In this document: positions 45,574-59,600 of the stretch, in pieces | How positions within the stretch are numbered: the first letter of the stretch is position 1 | How the letters are laid out: every line of letters starts with the position of its first letter | DNA from: Paraspadella gotoi | Taxonomy: Eukaryota; Chaetognatha | DNA: 64,000 nucleotides | Assembly: GCA_051294375.1 (NCBI GenBank) | Contig: CM119264.1 | Span: forward strand, 9,869,907 to 9,933,906 | Reading direction: 5' to 3' | Notes under the pieces: model-generated | Seen by the model: the letters and a program-made list of their open reading frames with translations, nothing else | What the model was told of the DNA's origin: nothing | Databases searched by the model: none | Made by a program: the position numbers and the translations under genes

Positions 45574-46199
45574 TGACAGGCGGGTTGTGATTTGTGGGTG
45601 GGAAAGGAGACGCAGGGCTCCAGTAGGTATCGCATTGATTTACGAAAGAAAAAATCGTTTGAATGTTTGTGAATTCCGAAATCATTCGAAAATTCGTAAT
45701 AGTGCCATAAAATGTTAATTCAATTATTTAACAGATAGTTAAGGAAACGTCTTCGTGACAAAACTATTTAGATTTTCGCACCTATCGTTTACATTTTTAA
45801 AAGCACAAACAAAGAAATTGAAAGGAAAACCGCGAAAGATAAGATTTTTGGAGAAAATATTGAAATATGATGAGAAAAAGACGGGAGGAAAAAGAAAGGA
45901 AAAAAAAAGGAAGTAAGAAGAGAAGAGGAATAAATAGTGAGAAAAAAAATTGGGTTGAGTTGTTGAAGTGATGGCAAATATTTTTCATTCGCAAATCTCG
46001 TTCGTCGTTTTGGAAGTGGAGACTTGAAACCAGGCAGAGTGACAAGGAGTGTCGCGGAGTGAAGTGGATTGACGTCTAGGGACGTGGATTGACGTGAAAG
46101 AACGTTGAGTGCCGTGCAGTGACGTAGAATGAATCTTGGGAGATTTGATTTCATGCATAGCGGTGAAGAAGAGATGATAGGAGGTGAAAAGAAAAATTA
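45574..46199. other. Intergenic with ~20-bp GTGGATTGACGT repeats at 46065-46130
   Basis: GTGGATTGACGTCTAGGGAC, GTGGATTGACGTGAAAGAAC and degenerate followers repeat with a period near 20 and carry TGACGT half-CRE motifs. The rest is purine-rich. No gene is supported. Confidence 0.45.
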
Positions 46200-46203
46200 A
46201 TAG

Positions 46204-46320
46204 AAAAGAAGAGAAGGGAAGGGAAGGGAAGGGAAGGGAAGGGAAGAGAAGAGAAGAGAAGAGAAGAGAAGAGAAGAGAAGAGAAGAGAAGAGAAGAGAA
46301 GAGAGGAGAAGGGAAGAGAT
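46204..46320. repeat. (GGGAA)n then (GAGAA)n purine repeat, G4-capable
   Basis: GGGAA repeats about five times (46214-46243), giving GGG runs with 2-nt loops, and passes into about 14 AGAGA-type pentamers. Confidence 0.9.
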
Positions 46321-46789
46321 GATATATGAAAAGAAATGAAAAGAAAGAGTTGAATTTTGAAAAAGTTGAAAGTTAAAAAAAAAAGGTGATAAGAAGAGTT
46401 GAGATTAAGAGAATAAGAGAAAAAGGGAATAAGAGAATTGTGGGAAAGAGGGAAGTTGAAAAAGAGACCGAGACTAAGACGCGATGGAAGGTAAATACAT
46501 CTAAGAAGAAGAGAAAAAAAATTTGAAGAAACTGAATCGAAATGGAATCGAAAAAACTTTTTATATATCGAAAAAAATAATAAGCTCGGAATTGTGGGAC
46601 GCTTTTGGCCTCAATCCATTGTCATTTTATTATTTATCTCGATGATTGTAATACTGGGAATGCTGGAAATACTGTTAATACTGGTCTTTTTCGTTTTCCC
46701 TAACGATTTATAACCTCGATGCGTTTGCGTCACAAACGAAAAAAAAAAAACTGTTTTCGAAGTTTTAACTGGGAAACAGGAGCGAAGCC
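46321..46789. other. Purine-rich intergenic
   Basis: GAGAAAAGAG-type purine-rich sequence to about 46500, then mixed sequence. No gene is supported. Confidence 0.5.
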
Positions 46790-46810
46790 GCGGGAGAGAG
46801 AGAGAGTGAG

Positions 46811-46881
<71 letters not shown>

Positions 46882-46887
46882 GACAAA

Positions 46888-46973
<86 letters not shown>

Positions 46974-46975
46974 GG
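46790..46975. repeat. Long (GA)n microsatellite
   Basis: About 185 bases of GA dinucleotides with a few GAAG interruptions. Confidence 0.95.
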
Positions 46976-48161
46976 GGAGCAAAAACACTCCATTCGAACT
47001 TTCTGGCCTCGACAAAAAATTAGCGCCGTTTTCGCCCCAAAGGCAAAGCGCCCTTCTTTAGAGAAAAAAATTAAAAAGTCTCCTAAAAAATCTTTCGCCT
47101 AACAAAATATTCTCCGAGAAAAAAAAAAAGCAACAGACTAGAAAAATATTTTTCTTCCTGCAAAAATAACATATTAATTTTTTGTACTTTTTGTACTTTT
47201 TTGTATTTTTTTTTTTTTGAAGAAATAATGAGGTCACGCGATTTCTCACTAGTCGTCGGCTAATCCATAACTGCTCCAGATTTCACGGAAAAGTATATAA
47301 ATATTAATAATTAATATTAATATTATAAATTTATAACCACAGTATTCGGTGTTAACTCCTTTCGCTCGGTAATCTCCGGAATTGCGGAAAAGTTAGATAT
47401 ACTTTCAGCCAAAAAATTTTAAGATCGTTAAGTGAAATAGTTAGATTGTTATATTCTAAAAAGTCAACAGTATTTCATTTATGATTACGATCTTATCGTA
47501 TAAGATCTCACAAAACTAGAAATATCAATCCCCCCGATGCCACGTTGCAAAAACAGAGTCGAAGAGAAACCAACCCACTGCCACCCGAAATCTGTTTGTC
47601 GAGGAATTATGAGCTTCTTCCGTTCCCCCCCCCCTTCTCTTATTTTCTTTCTCTTCTTCTTCTACAATTCATTCTCTCCATCTCGCTACTCTCCCTCTAC
47701 TACTCTTTCTCTATATTTTTGTTTTTTCCCCCTTCCAGTCCCCATAACTTTGCATACTCCCCTCTTCCTCCCCGCCACCCTCTTTCCTTCCCGTCCCGGC
47801 GTGTCTCTATGTGAATCCCCTTGCCTTGCCAATGAATTTTGACAATGAGGTTAAGCGACGAAGAAATTACCTCATCTCCGAGTTTTTTCATGGTGAGGTT
47901 TCTCTCGTTTCCGGGTCTCTCTCTCTCTCTCTCTCTCCTCTCCTGCTCGTCTCTCGTCGCTTCTCTTCTCTTCTCTCTCCTCCTCACTTTCTCACTATGC
48001 TTGCCCTGTGGCCCCCACGACACGCTCTTGTGATGGAAGCCGGAGGAAATAAGAGAAAAAGGAGAGAGTAAAACCGGGAATGAGACGAGCGTCGTTGAGA
48101 TTGAAGACGACCTCCTAACTCATTCACCCATCCCCACCTCTCTCCTCTCTCTCTGCTCTCG

Positions 48162-48195
<34 letters not shown>

Positions 48196-49420
48196 TCTCT
48201 CACACAGTGTCTGGTTTGATTGGCGACGAGGTTCGCTGGACTAAACCAGCTAAAGAGGAATATGTTCTTTATCCCTCCCGGTCTCGCGTCAGCCTCCTCC
48301 TCGCGCTCATCCTCGTCCTCTTCTTCCTCCTCCTCCTCCTCCTCTTCCATCGCGTCTCGGCTTCATTCTTTTCTTTTTTCGAACTCATGAGCTTCGCCCG
48401 TTCTTCCATCCCCGCGAGCGCGGATTCTCCCGCGCTCTGCGTCCCTTGAAAAGAAAAGAGAAAGAAACTGAACGAACAAAGAAACCTACGCAAATCTGTC
48501 GGAAAAAAAAATGTAAAAACTGAGAAAAATTTTACGAAAAGGAAAAAAGTAAAAATCATCAGGATATTGCGTGAACTTTTAAATTTTAGATACCACAAAG
48601 GGTCTTGTTTCAAAACAATTAACTTTAAAAAAAAAAGCGAATCAACAGCTCGTAATAGTGTTTTTTTCTGTTTTTGTTTTTGTTTCTTTTTTTTTTGGTT
48701 TTAAGTCTTTTTCCTCCGTTCAGACGTTAATATTTTCAAAAAATTCAATCATTCGTCTGACGAGAAATCAACAAGGCGCCATTTTTTATCCTTTTCCGAC
48801 GAATACAACTATTTGTTTGTGAAGAAAAAAAAACATTTCTTTCGGTCTTTCCGTGTGTTGCTCTGTTTTCATCCAGCAAATTCTTTTATAAAAATAAAAC
48901 CAAAAAAATTTTTTCTCTTTTTTTATTAATTTTTTTTTACGCTTTGATGTTTTTTAATTTCTTTCTACTTGGTATTTTTTTTCTTCTTTTGCAGATGTCA
49001 ATCTAACCAAGTTTTTTTCCCCCGTCGGATTTGAGTCTGGAAATGTCGGCCTTTCTGGGCGTTTTTTTTTATTTCTGGCAAATTGCGATGATCCATTTCT
49101 GCCAGCGAGAAATATATTTCATCCATTCATCCTTCTCCCTCCTGTGTCCACGGAGCCAGTCCGGGTTCCAGAACCGATTATGCAATGAGCTTCCTTATTA
49201 GGCTGCGGATTATGATCCAATCTCGTCCGTAATGGACCATCTCGAGTTCATTAAACTTTAATGTGTAGTTTATCATTTACAATACTTTTTTTGTTTTGTT
49301 TTACCGTGTCTCGGCTCATAGGGCTTCTATTTTTAGATCAAAGCTGATCGCTTCCTCCTTTAAACTTCAATCTTGACGCCTCTTAAAAGATAAGTTCAGC
49401 TATGGAGCAAACTGCAAAGT
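46976..49420. other. Intergenic with pyrimidine-rich patches, no supported gene
   Basis: CT-rich tracts lie at 47917-47960 and 48135-48200, and a (TCC)n run at about 48315-48345. Frames in these patches are Ser/Leu or Glu/Arg artefacts. The stretch 48500-49260 is T-rich unique sequence. I found no exon that I could defend. Confidence 0.45.
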
Positions 49421-49545
49421 CCCTAAGACCTTTTATTCCGTTGCTAAGGACCGTCTCGCAAGCCCTAAGGAGTTCTTCTTCAGTTGCTAAGGAATTTGTT
49501 TAGCCCCGAAGGAGTCGCGTGGTTGCGAAGGCCCGGGAGGGCGTC
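49421..49545. repeat. ~41-bp degenerate minisatellite, three copies
   Basis: CCCTAAGACC..GTTGCTAAGGACC, then CCCTAAGGAG..GTTGCTAAGGAA, then CCCCGAAGGAG..GGTTGCGAAGGC, each about 40-42 bases. Confidence 0.6.
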
Positions 49546-49616
49546 CCTCCGTCGCGACTTTCTCGACTTTAACTGCGAATCGTAAAGTCCCGAAGTTGGC
49601 GCCGCCTGTATTCGCC

Positions 49617-49641
49617 AGCTTTCTTTCTTTCTTTTTTTCTT

Positions 49642-49678
<37 letters not shown>

Positions 49679-50010
49679 TTTCTTTCTTTATTTCTTTCTT
49701 TTTCTCTTTCTTTTTCTTCTTTCTTTTCTTTCTTTCTTTTTTTTCATTTCTTTCTTTCTTCTTTCTTTCTTTTTCTTCTTTATTTCTTCTTTCTTTCTTT
49801 CTTTCTTTTCTTCTTTTCTTTCTTTCTTTCTCTTTTTCTTCTCTTTTCTCTTTTCATATTCCCTTTTCTTTCTTTTCTTTCCCTTTTTTTTTCCTTTTTT
49901 TTGTTTCTTTGTTTTTTCTCCTCTTTTTTTTTCTTTTATATTTTTTTTTTTTTTATGTATTTTCCTTTTTCTTTTTCGTTTCTTTCTTTTCTTTCTCTTC
50001 CTTTTTTTCT

Positions 50011-50046
<36 letters not shown>

Positions 50047-50190
50047 CTCTCTCTCTCATCTCCTCTCTTCTCTCTCTCCTCCGTTTCTCTCTCTCTCTCT
50101 CTCCTCTCCTCTCTCTCTCTCTCTTTCTTTGCTCTCTAACTGTCTTTAGCTCTTTGTCTCTTGTCTATATCTCTCTCTCTCTGACTCGCC
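49617..50190. repeat. (CTTT)n and (CT)n pyrimidine domain
   Basis: CTTT-type repeats (49617-50000) pass into CT dinucleotides (50010-50180). The nearly 300-codon Phe/Leu/Ser frame across it is a repeat artefact. Confidence 0.95.
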
Positions 50191-50781
50191 TTTTCTTGCT
50201 CTTTCTCTCTCATGTGGTCCTTTTAATAATCGCTAATCTTTTACATGCCTCCTTCTCAGATTGCTGCCTCGCTTTTTCTTCGTCTACCCACAATCTCTGT
50301 TTTGAGCTTTTTAAATTGCTCTTTCTTTTTTTTTGTTTCTTTTTTTTTAGTTTTTGTCCTTTTTCCCACTTTAAAAATTTGTTCCCATTTTTCATCATTA
50401 CTTTTTTCTCCTTTTATGTTTCTTCCTTTCTTCATTCTCTTTTTTCCATTTTTCTCTATCTTGTCAACTTTCCATTCATACAGTAATTTTTAACTTTTTC
50501 ATGTAACATTTAATTTCCAGGCTTTTTCTCGCAATTCTTGGATAGAGAATAAAAATGTACAAAAATGTAACATCTAATGGAGTTTTTTCTTCTTCTCATC
50601 CTCTCTCACTCATTTTTGATAAAACGTTTTTATGATAATAACTGTTCTGATGAACACTTTTTATAGCTTTCAAATTTTTGTTTTCGACTAATATTCTTCA
50701 CCGAAATCAGATTGAAAATCTTGACTTTTTTCGATTCATCCAGCTGAACCAACTTGTCACCGTTTCCCAATTTCGCTCCAC

Positions 50782-50820
50782 TTTTCTTTCTTTCTTTCTT
50801 TCTTTCTTTCTTTTTCCTTC

Positions 50821-50895
<75 letters not shown>

Positions 50896-50920
50896 TATTT
50901 CTTTTCTCTTTATTTTTTTT
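50782..50920. repeat. (CTTT)n microsatellite
   Basis: About 28 CTTT units with one interruption near 50813. Confidence 0.97.
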
Positions 50921-51039
50921 TCTGTATTTCAATTCTTTTTCTTTAATAATTTTCGATGTTTTTTACGCAATATCGTACAATTTTCTTCATGGTTCTAAAA
51001 AACTACAGAAAATAAGTGATTTCTTTTACACGTTTCTGT

Positions 51040-52010
<971 letters not shown>

Positions 52011-53236
52011 TGATTGAAATCGAGGGTCGAAGCTGCGTTTAAGGAGTCAGAAACGTCATCCTGTGATTTATGACGGGAACAATTTATATATATATATATA
52101 TATATTTATATGAAGTGCAGAAAACACAATAAAACAGGGAAGGGAGGAGAGAGGTAAAGAGAGGGAGGGAAAGAAGAGAGAAAAGAGTGGAGATATAACG
52201 AGAGAAATGAAGGGATGATTGGATTGGCTACTGACGGGTTTGAACGACGAGGAGATGATCGCGTCTGAAGGTTGAGCGATGAAGCGCCGAAGGAGTGACT
52301 AATGTTTCAGTAATGGAGCGACGTCGGGGTAATTAACAGCTGAGCGATGAAAAAGCGTCGAATTTGTGAGTGATTAATTTGATGGAAGGAGTGAAGAAAA
52401 TCTGGGGAAAAGGGAGAGTAGAGTTAAGAGAAAAGAAACATAAATCTAGCTATTTTGTTATTTTGTGTCGTTTTTTTTAATGGAACGACTGATTGAATTG
52501 AACAACGATTTGTACTAAGCTTTTAATCGAATGAGCTAAAGAAGAATGAACCTTCACTGATATTTATTTTTCGGCAAATCTCGGATCGCGTAGTTTAATG
52601 AAAAATCGACGAAATCTCGAATAGTGAGCGGCTCTGCCTTCCCCTCCGCCGCAGCGTCCACCTCCGCATCCGCTTGGGCCTTTGCGGCTGAAGCGGGAAG
52701 GCCGCGCGTGGGCCGAAGTGGGACAGAGACTGTTTAGGCGGGTTCGGCTCGTGAATTTCGGGGAGGAGCTGAAGGAGTGCGGGAAAATAAATAGAGAAGT
52801 TTTTCTAAGATTCTTTTTAGCGGTCTGATATCCCCAAAACTGTCACATCCCGGATAATGTCTTCTGGGCGTTTCGAGAAAGTAACTTGCCATCGCGTTGT
52901 TGTAAATATCATGTTTTCCCGCAGTTTTCGTCGCAAAGCTTTCAGAGCGTGAGGTTCTTAGTTCGTCAGGGTTTCAGCGAGCGTTAATAAAGAAATAAAG
53001 GGCGGCCTTGCGTGAGACGCGTCGAAGCCCGTTGGCTGAACGCATCGTTGCGCATCGGCTGAATCGAGTCGAGTCGAACAATGATCCGGGCTCTAAAGTT
53101 ACTGAACTCGCTGCGTAGCAATAACTCGGGCAAAAAACCTAGCTTGACACACAGGCAAAGGTTTTTTTCAGAACTGTATAACAATGATTTCTTACTTACT
53201 CTACCGATTTTCATGGCTGTTTGAATAGTTTTACAG
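52011..53236. other. Intergenic with a GC-rich patch at 52625-52790
   Basis: The GC-rich patch has short Ala/Ser- and Arg-rich frames but no start or splice evidence. The rest is mixed sequence. No gene is supported. Confidence 0.4.
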
Positions 53237-53415
53237 CAAGTACGAAGATACTTTTCAATTGCCCATTCATACAAAACAGAAAGTACAAGAAACTTAAAAG
53301 GGTCTTCAGTTCGTTACAGTCAGCCCTGAACGCCAGGCCCCGAGTTCGTCGAGGCAACATCATCAAGACTAGAAGCCGCAATTCCCTAGATGAAAATCTC
53401 CCTCCTATTTTATAG
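53237..53415 (+). CDS. Possible last coding exon of an unidentified gene
   Basis: After a TTTTACAG acceptor (AG at 53235-53236) a frame continues to TAG at 53415 with 58 residues rich in Lys/Arg (for example NRKYKKLKRVFSSLQSALNA and RVRRGNIIKTRSRNSLDE). Composition is unlike the neighbouring low-complexity DNA. No upstream exon, domain or poly(A) signal could be linked. Chance is quite possible. Confidence 0.15.
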
Positions 53416-54299
53416 CGAAAGCTTTCCTTTCTTTTCTCTACTCTTCATTCTTTCCTTTATCTTATTTCCATTCTCTTTTTTTTTCCCTCTTTTTTCTTTT
53501 TCGGTCTCATCCGCACTCGATAAATACAATACTCTACACTAGACAGAATAATACCATTGTCAATTTACTAAAACTGTCTTTTTCAGCATTTTACATTTTT
53601 ACTCTTATGAATTTAAATGCAAGTGTAAAATATTTTTTTCTTTTCTTAGCTTTTATTATTTTGCATGATCCGATTCCATTTTTGGTTCTGATCCCATCTG
53701 CGATGATTCTCTTCCCCTTCCACATTTTTTACTTCTTCTAACTGATACACCAGGTTAAGCTGGACTCCTTTTTTCCTTTTTGTATCTTTCTTCTTCCCAT
53801 CTCTTTCTTTCTCCCTTTCTTCTAATATCTCCTTTTAGTACTCTCCCCAATCTTTTTCTTTCTTTTCTTTCCTCTTTGCTCTTAGCCTTCTACCCTGTTT
53901 TTCTCTCTGAATTCTTCGAGACCTTCACGCCCATACTTTTTACTCTCTCGTTTCTCATTTATTCATTTATGCAAATGAGATTTTAAGATTTTTCGCACCC
54001 GCCTTGGAAAGTTTTTTTTTCCTAAGTATTTTTGTTTAATACATTTTCGAACTGATTTCTGTTCTTTTTTTTTTTCTTTTTTTTTTTTTCTTTCTTTTCT
54101 CTTTTTTTTTTTTTGAAACAACTGTTTCGTCTCTGAGCAGAACCAGACACGGGCGACGGGGACGACGACGACACGACGAACGACGATAGAGTGGGATTTA
54201 AATGGGTTTTAAACGCGATGTTGTTGTGCGCAAGGAATCCTTTCCATCCTACTTTTCCCTCCATTCGACTCGAGTTGAAGGACGGAAAGAGAAAAAGAA
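53416..54299. other. Pyrimidine-rich intergenic, no gene seen
   Basis: T/C-rich sequence with poly-T runs (54065-54115). Frames are short and compositional. Confidence 0.5.
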
Positions 54300-54342
54300 G
54301 AGAGAGAGAGGAGACGAGGAGAGAGAGAGAGAGAGAGAAGAG

Positions 54343-54391
<49 letters not shown>

Positions 54392-54412
54392 AAGAGAGAG
54401 AGAGTGAAACAG
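54300..54412. repeat. (GA)n microsatellite
   Basis: GA dinucleotides with GAAGAGGAG breaks, about 110 bases. Confidence 0.95.
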
Positions 54413-54850
54413 GACTAAAATGTATAAGTCGAGGGTGACGACCCGGACGACGAGACGACGGCGCAGATGAGACACGACGACGACGACAAACTGACAACCC
54501 TTGTCTCTTTCTTGTCAACAGCACCCAACGGGTTTCGGTTTCCGGTTTTTTTTTTTTTTCTTCGGAATTTCTCTTCTCTCTCTCCCCACGGCTTCTCTCT
54601 CGCTCTCTATCTTCCTCTTCCTTCCCTTTAATAAATTCCTTCACGGCCTTTTAACTTAAATTTTCCCTATATTCTATCACTCCCTTCGTCACCAGTTCCT
54701 ATCGGTTAACTAATTTCTTTCCTCCCTTTCCCCTTTTCCTTCCTTTCTCCTCCCCGAATAACAATCGCGGCCTGCTTCCACTACACCCCCTACCCCCTCT
54801 CCCATTTCAGTCAGTCAACCGGCCTAAGTACGACTTCACTCTCAAATCAT
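54413..54850. other. Mixed intergenic with a short (GAC)n
   Basis: GACGACGACGAC near 54475-54487, then pyrimidine-rich sequence. No gene is supported. Confidence 0.5.
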
Positions 54851-54852
54851 CT

Positions 54853-54854
<2 letters not shown>

Positions 54855-54949
<95 letters not shown>
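54855..54949. repeat. (CT)n microsatellite, uninterrupted
   Basis: About 95 bases of perfect CT dinucleotides. Confidence 0.98.
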
Positions 54950-54950
<1 letters not shown>

Positions 54951-56660
54951 TTTAGTAGATACACCTTTTTTTGTTGTAATGAAAAAAAAAAGGAAAAAAA
55001 AGTTACTTTTTTATTAGAAAACGGATATCAATGAATGAACGGACCATCGTTACCTTATAGGTCCTTCTTGCAGAGGGTACCTAGGTAAGGCTCCACGTAC
55101 ATTGATGTCTTTTAGACAACGAAATCTGACTTTCAATAATTACCATCTTTCTTGATCTCATTAGTTAGTATGAAGCTTACTTCATTTAAAAAACGGTTTT
55201 GTCTTCAAAGTTATCTCCTTCTTATCACTTAGAACTTCCCTGGTAAATTCTATGTAAAATATGGTAAGACATGATTTTCTTCAATGATTGTTTATCATAA
55301 TCTCATTAACTGGTAATTTTAGATATAAGTATGTGTCAAATTTTATGGTATAGATAATTTTTAAGAGACTGAATCCTGCATAAGAATCTTCACGTTTTTA
55401 TTACATAAAGTTTTTAGGTTAGACGCAACAACATTATCTGATTACATTATTTTTTTTCTTCATATGCTTTCCCCGATTCTTTTTCTTCACTTCTTTTCTC
55501 TCTTTTCTTTATATTTCCTCTCCTCTTTCCTCCCTTACTTCTCACTCTGTCACTTACCATTTTTTGGCCCCTACCTGTTTTCTGCCACTGCCTGCACTTT
55601 CCTCAACATTTTTTCTTCTCCTTCTCTCTTTCCCTTTCTTTTCCCCTCTTTTTCTTTCCATTTCTGCCTCATTTCCTACCTTTTATTTGTCTCACTATTT
55701 TTTCCCCCCATTTGCCTTCTTTTTTTTTGCCTTCGCCCTGTCTTTTATTCTCTCCTGTTTCTTTTTCTTTTTTCCATTTCGTCCTCTACTCTCACAGCGT
55801 TTACATTGAGCCATATCATAGAAAATCTTTAAAATGCATTATAAGAAAGGATATAACGGTAACGGGAGGTTTTTATTTCAATTTTGGTTCCTAGCAAGAT
55901 TTAGTAAATCGACAGATTCTTCGGAAAAATGTTTCCGCAAAATCTGTCGATTCTCCAAAAAAAACATCCTGACGGTTTCCATTGGGTTAAAAAGGATGCG
56001 GCTTTCTTTTGTTTTAATCAAACGTCTCAGTAATACCACATCTTGTTAAACTAATAAATAGAGTTAAAAGATATTTCCTTTACGATAAATAAATGCAAGT
56101 CACAAAAGTCACAAATTAAAAGTGTGTTTTAAAAATTATTTGTGGCCTAAACGAAAGAGTTTTCTTTGATAAATTTGTAGGTGTTAAACAGCTTATTCCT
56201 GTGGACAATATTTTTGTTTGTTTAAGTCAATTTAAACAATATTTTGTTTAATAATATTGTAATAAAAACTAAAACTGCGACTTTTTGATGTCAACTTATA
56301 ATTAAGTCATAAGTGAACTATGAATGATAATAAGGAAAATATTTTTACTCAAGGGTGAAGAAGATAAGGAAGAAAGGATATTCCACAATAAAAAAATTTT
56401 CTCAACTTTCCTTGGCAATTCAAATGTGAAGACAATGTAATATGGACAAAAATGGACATGTTTTTTTTTCCAAAAGTTGCAAAATGTTACTCTTATATGA
56501 TTAGAAATAGCTGAATGGTTTTAAACCCAATCTGTATTTTGCCTAATTATATTATGGTGCAAATAAATTATTTTGGTTATAGTAACGAACAACTACTGCG
56601 AAAAAGGTAGTTTTTTCTCTGAAGTGCGAGGATCGTAAGCAGAGGCGTACATTTACAACC
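54950..56660. other. AT-rich intergenic with a 12-bp inverted repeat at 55907
   Basis: AATCGACAGATT (55907-55918) pairs perfectly with AATCTGTCGATT (55941-55952), with an inner GGAAA/TTTCC stem. A pyrimidine-rich patch covers 55460-55790. No gene is supported. Confidence 0.5.
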
Positions 56661-56925
56661 GATCTATCTATCTATCTATCTCTCTCTCTCTCTCTCTCCC
56701 GCAATAGCGAAGCAGATTTTTTGACGGATTGTGAAAGTTTTTTTTCCATAGGCAGCAGAGAGACCGGCGACGACGACGACGACGACGACAGTGACGTGAC
56801 AAAGACGATAACAGGGTGAAGGGAGAAGAGGATTTACAATGGAAAATGTCGAGCATGAATACGATAAAGTATTCGGTGATGTGAATGCGGGGGAAGTTGA
56901 TGTTGATAACCATAGACTTTAAGAA

Positions 56926-56971
<46 letters not shown>

Positions 56972-56985
56972 GGAGAGGGAGAGCC
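56660..56985. repeat. (CTAT)n/(CT)n, (GAC)n and (GA)n short tracts
   Basis: CTAT/CT repeats lie at 56664-56698, a CGA trinucleotide run at about 56768-56790 and GA dinucleotides at 56929-56967, ending in GGGAGA units. Confidence 0.9.
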
Positions 56986-59600
56986 AAAGTTCTTCAAGTT
57001 TTGTCCTGCTAATTTTCGTTTTTCTAGGTTTTTGACGCCCGACTTGAGGTAGGGTCGAGAGCCTTTCCCTTCCGTCTTTTCCTCCATTCCTTACCTCGTT
57101 AAAGCTGAGGTGTCTTGACGTGGCTGTGTTTTACGCCAGAGAGATTCAGAGATGGCGTTCACCTCAAAATGAAAAACTATGACCCGATGTCGACTTCATT
57201 CTCAGTTTTGACAACGGAGCTTCCCTGGCGTGAGTATTTCCACTTGCCTCGGTTTCTGTCCCATCTCATATTCTCTTGTACGTCACGAATCACGAACCAC
57301 ACTAAAAGACTTAAATCCAAGTGGATGAGCTTAAATGACGTAATAAATTCATCAATTGATATAGAACGACGATTAAAATATACAGGTTATTTTTATTTCA
57401 CAGATTGTAACGTTATAAAATGCAAAATCAATAATAAAAATCTTTTTCGTGTGACATAAAAAAATAATCAGTTTCATCTTGTTTTTCGTTTCATTATTCA
57501 AGGTTTTTGTTTCTAACTCATTCTCAAGCTTGTCAAGGGGCGAAAAAAAGGAGCGGAAAAAAAAAGAAAAAACATTTTAAAAACCTTTTTTTTCCTCCAG
57601 TTTTTTCACCCGATCTCATAAAAAAAAAAAGATTATCTGCGAGATAACGTGGCCGTTTCAAAATCTTAAAATATAGAGAAATGTCCCAACATGTCATGAC
57701 TTAATAATTATTTTATTCTTTCGCTCAGTGAAAAAGACCCTTGAACCCACTACATAGTAAAAGAGAATGCGAGGGTAAGTTCGACAAAGCCTGATGGCGA
57801 CGAGTGCCAAGGCGACGTTTTTACGCGCGACTTTGTTTTTTACGATTTTTACGGTTTTTCACGTTTTTTACGGTTTATTTTTCGATAAAGTTCGTCTCGG
57901 ACAAAGACTTTGTTGGCGCTAACTAAAAATAAAATAAAAGTGAAAAAAAAAAAAGAGTTAACGCTCCTAGATTTTATCCGACATAAAATCTTAAGGGGAG
58001 AGAGGAAGGAAGCTCGCGTTTCTCAAGGAAAGAAAAAGGGGTGAAGACTTAAAAATATGATGAGGACAAAAAAAGAAAAAAGAGGTAATGAATACGAATA
58101 GAGAAAAAAGGACGATAAGAGAAAAACGAGGAAAGCAGATTCATAAAAAAAAATGAGAGAATGCATTAAAGGATGCAAAAAAATAATAATGAGTCAAAAT
58201 GAAAGACAGGTTTGTTAAATCAATATTCCTTATAAGGAGGACATTAACTGTCTCAGGAGCCGAGTCTAAAAAATAAAAATGAGCCGAAGCGGCACAAAAT
58301 TAGTAAACAAAAACGAAAGAAAGAAAACGCGAGTTTTTTTGGAAAAAAGAAGGAAAAAGAAAATAAAAAAGAAGAAAACGGAAAAGAAAGCGAAAAAAAA
58401 ATGAAAGGGAAAAAGAAGTCGAGGAAGCGCAGGAGAAAAAAAGGGTCGAGACAAGAAAGGAATGAATAAGAAAGGAAAAAAAACTCCTGTATCATTCAGA
58501 GCGAAAGGAAACGATAGAAAAATGCAAAACAGAACATGAGTTTTTTCCCCCAACGTAACGCAGCGCGACTCTGCCGTCATCCGTGAAAAAAAATCCTAAT
58601 TTAGTATTAATCATAAATAATAAACAGTAAACAAAAGAACTTTTTTTTTTCATTTCGTTGCCAGTTACATATATGGTCTGTTTGAACAAAAAATAAATGA
58701 GAAAAAAAGAAGCTCTTAACCTTTACTAGAAAGAAATGTAAATAACCGGAAGCTTAGATAAAATTTTAACTCTCCTCCTCTCTCCTTTCTCTTTTCTCTC
58801 CTCACACTTCGGAAGAAATGCCGACTTTGAACCAAATGAACCCTTAACTTTTTTCCTTCGAGATCCGACGCTTTGAAGACGTCGTCGGCGCTCTCGTTGC
58901 TGTCGTCGTCGTCGTCGTCGTCGGTCGCTTACAAAACCTCCGGAGACCAAAAAAGATTCAAGGTCGTTAATTTCGCGCCTTCGTGGAAACAAAAGAATTG
59001 GAAAAGAAAAGAACTTTATAAAAAAAAAGAAAAGAAATCCATAAAAGACATGCCTTCAATTAAATATTAAAAAGTTAATCCGAAAGAGTGGAACCGGAAA
59101 TAAAAAGAAAGAAAGAAGAAAAGTGGTGGAAATAATTCTTTAGAAAAGAAAGAAAAACAAAAAAGGAAGAAAAAATCTCGTCTACAGTTTAAAACTTTAA
59201 GAAAAGAAAACTTATTAAATAAATTAATGCATGGATGTTGTTGAAGGGAAGAACAGCGATACAATAGTAAATACAGAAGTACAATACGATAGAAATACTA
59301 TCTAAGATCCTAAAAAAGATCACACTTAACCAAAGAACATTCTCAAAATCCGAATGTAAAAACGTCGGTCTGAATAAACGACGGAAAAACATCCCTGACA
59401 ACCCAACGGTAAAACCAGACCATAAAAAGACATTTTCGCAGTGAAAGAAAGTAACGTCGCGCCTCTGGCACCGTCGCTTATTGCCTCAATTTTCTGCTCC
59501 TTTTCCTCCTCGGATTAGCCTCTTCTCTCTCTTTTCTTCTCTCCATTTTCTTGCTCCTTTCCTCTTTCCTAGTAAACTTAGTGTATTGAACTAAGTTCGT
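56986..59600. other. Intergenic, no supported gene
   Basis: A plus-strand frame at 57115-57459 (first ATG near 57169) is not repeat-driven but has no domain, splice pair or homologue that I recognise. The stretch 57940-58450 is purine-rich. A (GTC)n run lies at 58903-58923. The region 59060-59460 is AT-rich. Confidence 0.4.

Noticed and set aside
49596-50486. Plus-strand frame of nearly 300 codons, almost all Phe, Leu and Ser
   Set aside because: It is the translation of (CTTT)n/(CT)n repeats; no domain, start context or splice support.
57115-57459. Plus-strand frame of 114 codons, not repeat-derived
   Set aside because: First true ATG is well inside; no domain, splice pair or promoter. Kept only as a note in the interval description.
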